8,342 bases of DNA from Chitinophagaceae bacterium (GTDB taxonomy: Bacteria; Bacteroidota; Bacteroidia; Chitinophagales; UBA10324), in NCBI GenBank assembly GCA_023251195.1, contig JAHEZG010000168.1, forward strand, positions 1-8,342. Reading direction: 5' to 3'. How positions within the stretch are numbered: position 1 is the stretch's first letter; each line of letters starts with the position of its first letter. The notes under the pieces are model-generated. The model had not been told where the DNA came from, made no database searches, and saw nothing but the letters and a program-made list of their open reading frames with translations. Positions 6,284-8,342 of this stretch are shown here, piece by piece. The translations under genes were made by a program, and so were the position numbers.

Positions 6284-7669
6284 ATGAATTCAATTGCAAT
6301 TATAGGTGGTGGTTTCAGCGGACTCATGAGTGCGGTTCATATTTTCAGAAATGCAAAAGCGCCAGTGCATTTACACATCATCAATTCCGGAAATGAATTT
6401 CCGAAAGGTGTTGCCTATTCCACTGAGCATCCGTGGCACCTACTGAATGTTCGTGCATTTAACATGTCGGCTTTTCCTGATGAGCAAACTCATTTTATTA
6501 ATTTCCTGAAGCATCATCCAAAATATATTCACACCAATGAAGATGAACTTATCATCAGTTTCATTCCAAGAAAAATTTATGGAGAATATCTTTTTTCCAT
6601 ATGGGAAAATCTTCAGCAGGAAATAAAATCTTCAGCAAATAGTAGTGTAACAGTTTACAATTCTTCAGCAGTGAATTCTGATTTGAAGAAAGATAAAACA
6701 GAAATCACTTTAGAGAATGGAGAAAAAATATTTGCTGATAAAATAATTATTGCAACAGGGCATTCTGCTCCAACTCAGCCGGATTTTATTTCTGATGAAG
6801 TTGCGAAGAGCAAATTTTATTTCGGAAATCCGTGGAGCAAGTGGGAAAATAATTTTTCAGATGAGGGAGGCGATGCATTCATCATTGGCAGCGGATTGAC
6901 AATGGTTGACACTGTTCTTTCATTGCTGAATAAAAATTTAAAAGGAAAAATTTATTTCAACTCTCGTCACGGGTTGTTGCCACTTTCTCATCAGCACTTT
7001 ATCAAGAGTGAATTTTTAACAGTGAATGACATTCCATCACCGCGACTGCTCGACATCATTAAAATCTTCCGCAAGTGGGTTGCATTTTTTAAGGCAGAAG
7101 GCAAACCGGAATTTCTCGCAGCAGATAAATTCCGTCCAATCACTCAAAACATCTGGAGAGGATGGACATTGCATGAGAAAAAATATTTTCTGCGCTTTCT
7201 GAAAACTCCGTGGAATGTTGCACGACACAGAATTGCAGATGAAATATTTCAAACGCTTGATAGGGCAATTAATGAAGGCAAACTGATTTATGTTCCCGGA
7301 AAAATTAAACTCATTGCTGTGAATGAAAATAATCTGTCGGTTCAAGTGAGTGCGAGCAAAAACAATGTTCAATCATTCCGCATCAATCATCTTTTTAATT
7401 GCACAGGACCAAAGGATAGTTATAAAAATTCCACCAACCCATTCATCCGTTCACTCATTAATTCAGGTGTTGCATCGCCTGATGATTTAGATATGGGATT
7501 AAAAGTCGCTCGTAACTATGCAGTGATAAATAATGCAGGAGAAATCTCTGATTCTATTTTTACAACAGGAGTTGTAATCAAGGGAAGTTTCTGGGAATCT
7601 TTTGCCGTTCCTGATTTGCGAAAGCAAGTGAAAGAAGTGTCAGAAATTATTGCTTTGAATTTTTTTTAA
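6284..7669 (+). CDS. FAD/NAD(P)-binding protein (YdhS-like family)
   Basis: This is a 461-residue cytoplasmic flavoprotein without a signal peptide. The N-terminal FAD-binding Rossmann motif is GGGFSG (8-13, GxGxxG). It is followed by the signature KGVAYSTEHPWHLLNVRAF then NMSAFPDEQTHF (41-71), characteristic of the 'FAD-NAD(P)-binding' family (PF13454) that includes E. coli YdhS. The ATG motif is ATGHSAP (157-163), and a second dinucleotide motif is IIGSGLTMVD (200-209). The C-terminal part contains NCTGP and GLKVARNYAVI. The reaction and substrate of this family are generally not established. The gene starts 12 nt after the small membrane protein and closes the unit. It may handle redox chemistry tied to whatever the porin and permease carry. 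No catalytic residue set was recognised that would name the reaction. Confidence 0.85.
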   Translation: MNSIAIIGGGFSGLMSAVHIFRNAKAPVHLHIINSGNEFPKGVAYSTEHPWHLLNVRAFNMSAFPDEQTHFINFLKHHPKYIHTNEDELIISFIPRKIYGEYLFSIWENLQQEIKSSANSSVTVYNSSAVNSDLKKDKTEITLENGEKIFADKIIIATGHSAPTQPDFISDEVAKSKFYFGNPWSKWENNFSDEGGDAFIIGSGLTMVDTVLSLLNKNLKGKIYFNSRHGLLPLSHQHFIKSEFLTVNDIPSPRLLDIIKIFRKWVAFFKAEGKPEFLAADKFRPITQNIWRGWTLHEKKYFLRFLKTPWNVARHRIADEIFQTLDRAINEGKLIYVPGKIKLIAVNENNLSVQVSASKNNVQSFRINHLFNCTGPKDSYKNSTNPFIRSLINSGVASPDDLDMGLKVARNYAVINNAGEISDSIFTTGVVIKGSFWESFAVPDLRKQVKEVSEIIALNFF

Positions 7670-7690
7670 GTTGATTGCGGCAGTGTGGCC
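7669..7690 (+). repeat. Second copy of a degenerate split repeat also present at 3375-3393
   Basis: AGTTGATTG (7669-7677) and AGTGTGGCC (7682-7690) are identical to 3375-3383 and 3385-3393, with a spacer of 4 nt here and 1 nt there. The copy starts at the last base of the flavoprotein stop codon. A shorter third match, ACAGGTA, follows both copies (3406-3412 and 7720-7726). Confidence 0.4.
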
Positions 7691-7739
7691 TTGGGTTTTA
7701 ATACAACAAAATATTTTTTACAGGTATGGAATTGTTTGG

Positions 7740-7767
7740 CCGGATTTCGCAATATTCGGTTTTGCAT
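7740..7767 (+). terminator. Candidate intrinsic terminator of the porin-flavoprotein operon
   Basis: CCGGAT (7740-7745) pairs with ATTCGG (7754-7759) with one G-U pair and an 8-nt loop. The stem can be lengthened by further G-U pairs. TTTT, then GCATTTATTT, follow. It lies 71 nt after the stop at 7669 and 95 nt before the next start, in the right place to end the unit. The stem is short and the T-run is interrupted, so confidence is limited. Confidence 0.4.
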
Positions 7768-7817
7768 TTATTTAATTTCAAACTATATAATTTCTCAACT
7801 GAAAGTTGGATACTTGC
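7761..7817 (+). promoter_or_regulatory. Possible promoter elements before the right-edge gene
   Basis: Two weak options are seen. TTTG at 7761-7764 lies 19-21 nt before TATATAATTT (7784-7793), and TACTTGC at 7811-7817, close to the TATCTTGC boxes, lies 37 nt before the ATG at 7854. Neither is a full match to TTTG-N19-TAnnTTTG. The remainder of the 184-nt gap is AT-rich with no other feature. Confidence 0.2.
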
Positions 7818-7853
7818 ACTCCGAAATAATAAGTTAAAACACAAATAATAAGA

Positions 7854-8342
7854 ATGAAAAAATTAATTGTTGCCATCCTGTTCGTTATTCCTGCAATGGC
7901 CTATTCACAAACTTTTCCCCTCATCAGCATTCACGATTTGCAGTATGTTGATGATCAGAATTTATCAACCGGCCAGGATTCGTCGTTGCTATACATGGGC
8001 GATACCGTGCAGGTTGAAGGAGTGGTAATTTTCGATCCATGTGCCTACGGTCAAAGCACAACCGGTAGTCGCGTGGCAACTTACATTGCCGACCCCAATG
8101 CAACAGGCCCCTGGACCGGCATGCAGATAATTGCTGATCCCTCTGTTATTGGTGCCGGAAGCGGCCCTGCAGCATTGCTGCAGTTGGTAACTGATGCACA
8201 ACTTGGCAACAATTGGTTGCTTGGCAATACGGTAAAAGTTACCGGCATTCTTTCTTCGTTTTCAAACAACACACAATTAAATATTTTGCCAATACCCTCA
8301 TCTGTAACCAGTATTTCAAATCCGATACCGGCTGCTGTTGTT
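7854..8342 (+). CDS. Secreted protein, N-terminal part, OB-fold-like start (runs off right edge)
   Basis: The frame opens at ATG 7854 and stays open for 163 codons to the window end. Residues 1-18 are a signal peptide (MKKLIVAILF, then AMAYS before Q19). The mature part starts FPLISIHDLQYVDDQ, then YMGDTVQVEGVVIFDP (47-62), later MQIIADPSVIGAG (90-102), and NTVKVTGILSSFSNNTQLNI (about 126-145). 'I.IHDLQYV...D...GD.V.VEGVV', followed after about 75 residues by 'GN.VKVTGI...F.N.TQL', is the pattern of an OB-fold-like domain found at the start of many Bacteroidota T9SS-exported proteins. No catalytic domain is visible in the portion present, and the C-terminus lies outside. Codon choice resembles the secreted protein at 1250-3358 (many GGC, GCC and GAT codons), unlike the AT-richer flavoprotein before it. 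Confidence 0.8.
   Translation, partial: MKKLIVAILFVIPAMAYSQTFPLISIHDLQYVDDQNLSTGQDSSLLYMGDTVQVEGVVIFDPCAYGQSTTGSRVATYIADPNATGPWTGMQIIADPSVIGAGSGPAALLQLVTDAQLGNNWLLGNTVKVTGILSSFSNNTQLNILPIPSSVTSISNPIPAAVV

Noticed and set aside
7037..7372. 111-codon minus-strand frame opposite the flavoprotein gene
   Set aside because: It lies fully within a gene with clear family motifs. Its composition (many Cys, Asn and Phe) fits a shadow frame.
7989..8272. Two overlapping minus-strand frames at the right edge
   Set aside because: They are opposite the plus-strand frame that begins with a good signal peptide and stays open to the window end. Their Cys-rich sequence is typical of shadow frames.

Overview
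The window looks like chromosomal DNA from a member of the phylum Bacteroidota. The evidence is an AT-rich sequence, many exported proteins with short MKK/MKN-type signal peptides ending in 'AQ' or 'SQ', a C-terminal domain of the kind seen on type IX secretion (T9SS) cargo, start codons with no recognisable Shine-Dalgarno sequence, and -7 promoter boxes close to the Bacteroidota form TAnnTTTG. Genus and species cannot be read from the sequence. No rRNA, tRNA, CRISPR array, transposase or integrase was seen.

Left part (1-1064, minus strand): the N-terminal part of a secreted beta-propeller-like repeat protein runs off the left edge. Upstream of it in its direction of transcription lies a small exported protein that is about one third threonine. 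A clear intrinsic terminator separates the two. Positions 1065-1249 are a divergent promoter region.

Centre-left (1250-3914, plus strand): a 702-residue secreted multidomain protein, with a large N-terminal region, a calcium-loop-like linker, an FN3-like domain and a C-terminal domain, is followed by a small unrecognised cytoplasmic protein with an all-beta look. The small protein may have the LURP/scramblase-like (tubby) fold. A 258-nt gap without a convincing gene follows.

Centre-right (4173-7669, plus strand): a tight four-gene unit, with gaps of 29, 0 and 12 nt, encodes an OprO/OprP-type outer-membrane porin, a TauE/SafE-family inner-membrane permease, a 62-residue single-span membrane protein, and a YdhS-like FAD/NAD(P)-binding protein. 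A good -7 box lies 20 nt before the porin start, and a plausible terminator lies 71-90 nt after the last stop. The simplest reading is an anion transport module across both membranes with an associated flavoprotein. A sulfur oxyanion is a reasonable guess for the substrate from the TauE/SafE family, but the sequence does not prove it.

Right edge (7854-8342, plus strand): the N-terminus of another secreted protein, probably beginning with an OB-fold-like domain, continues past the window.

The secreted proteins on both sides are ordinary Bacteroidota surface biology. The items most worth a second look are the porin/permease/mini-membrane protein/flavoprotein unit, the Thr-rich exported protein, the possible near-leaderless TATCTTGC promoters, and a degenerate repeat that occurs on both sides of the 3.4-7.7 kb region.
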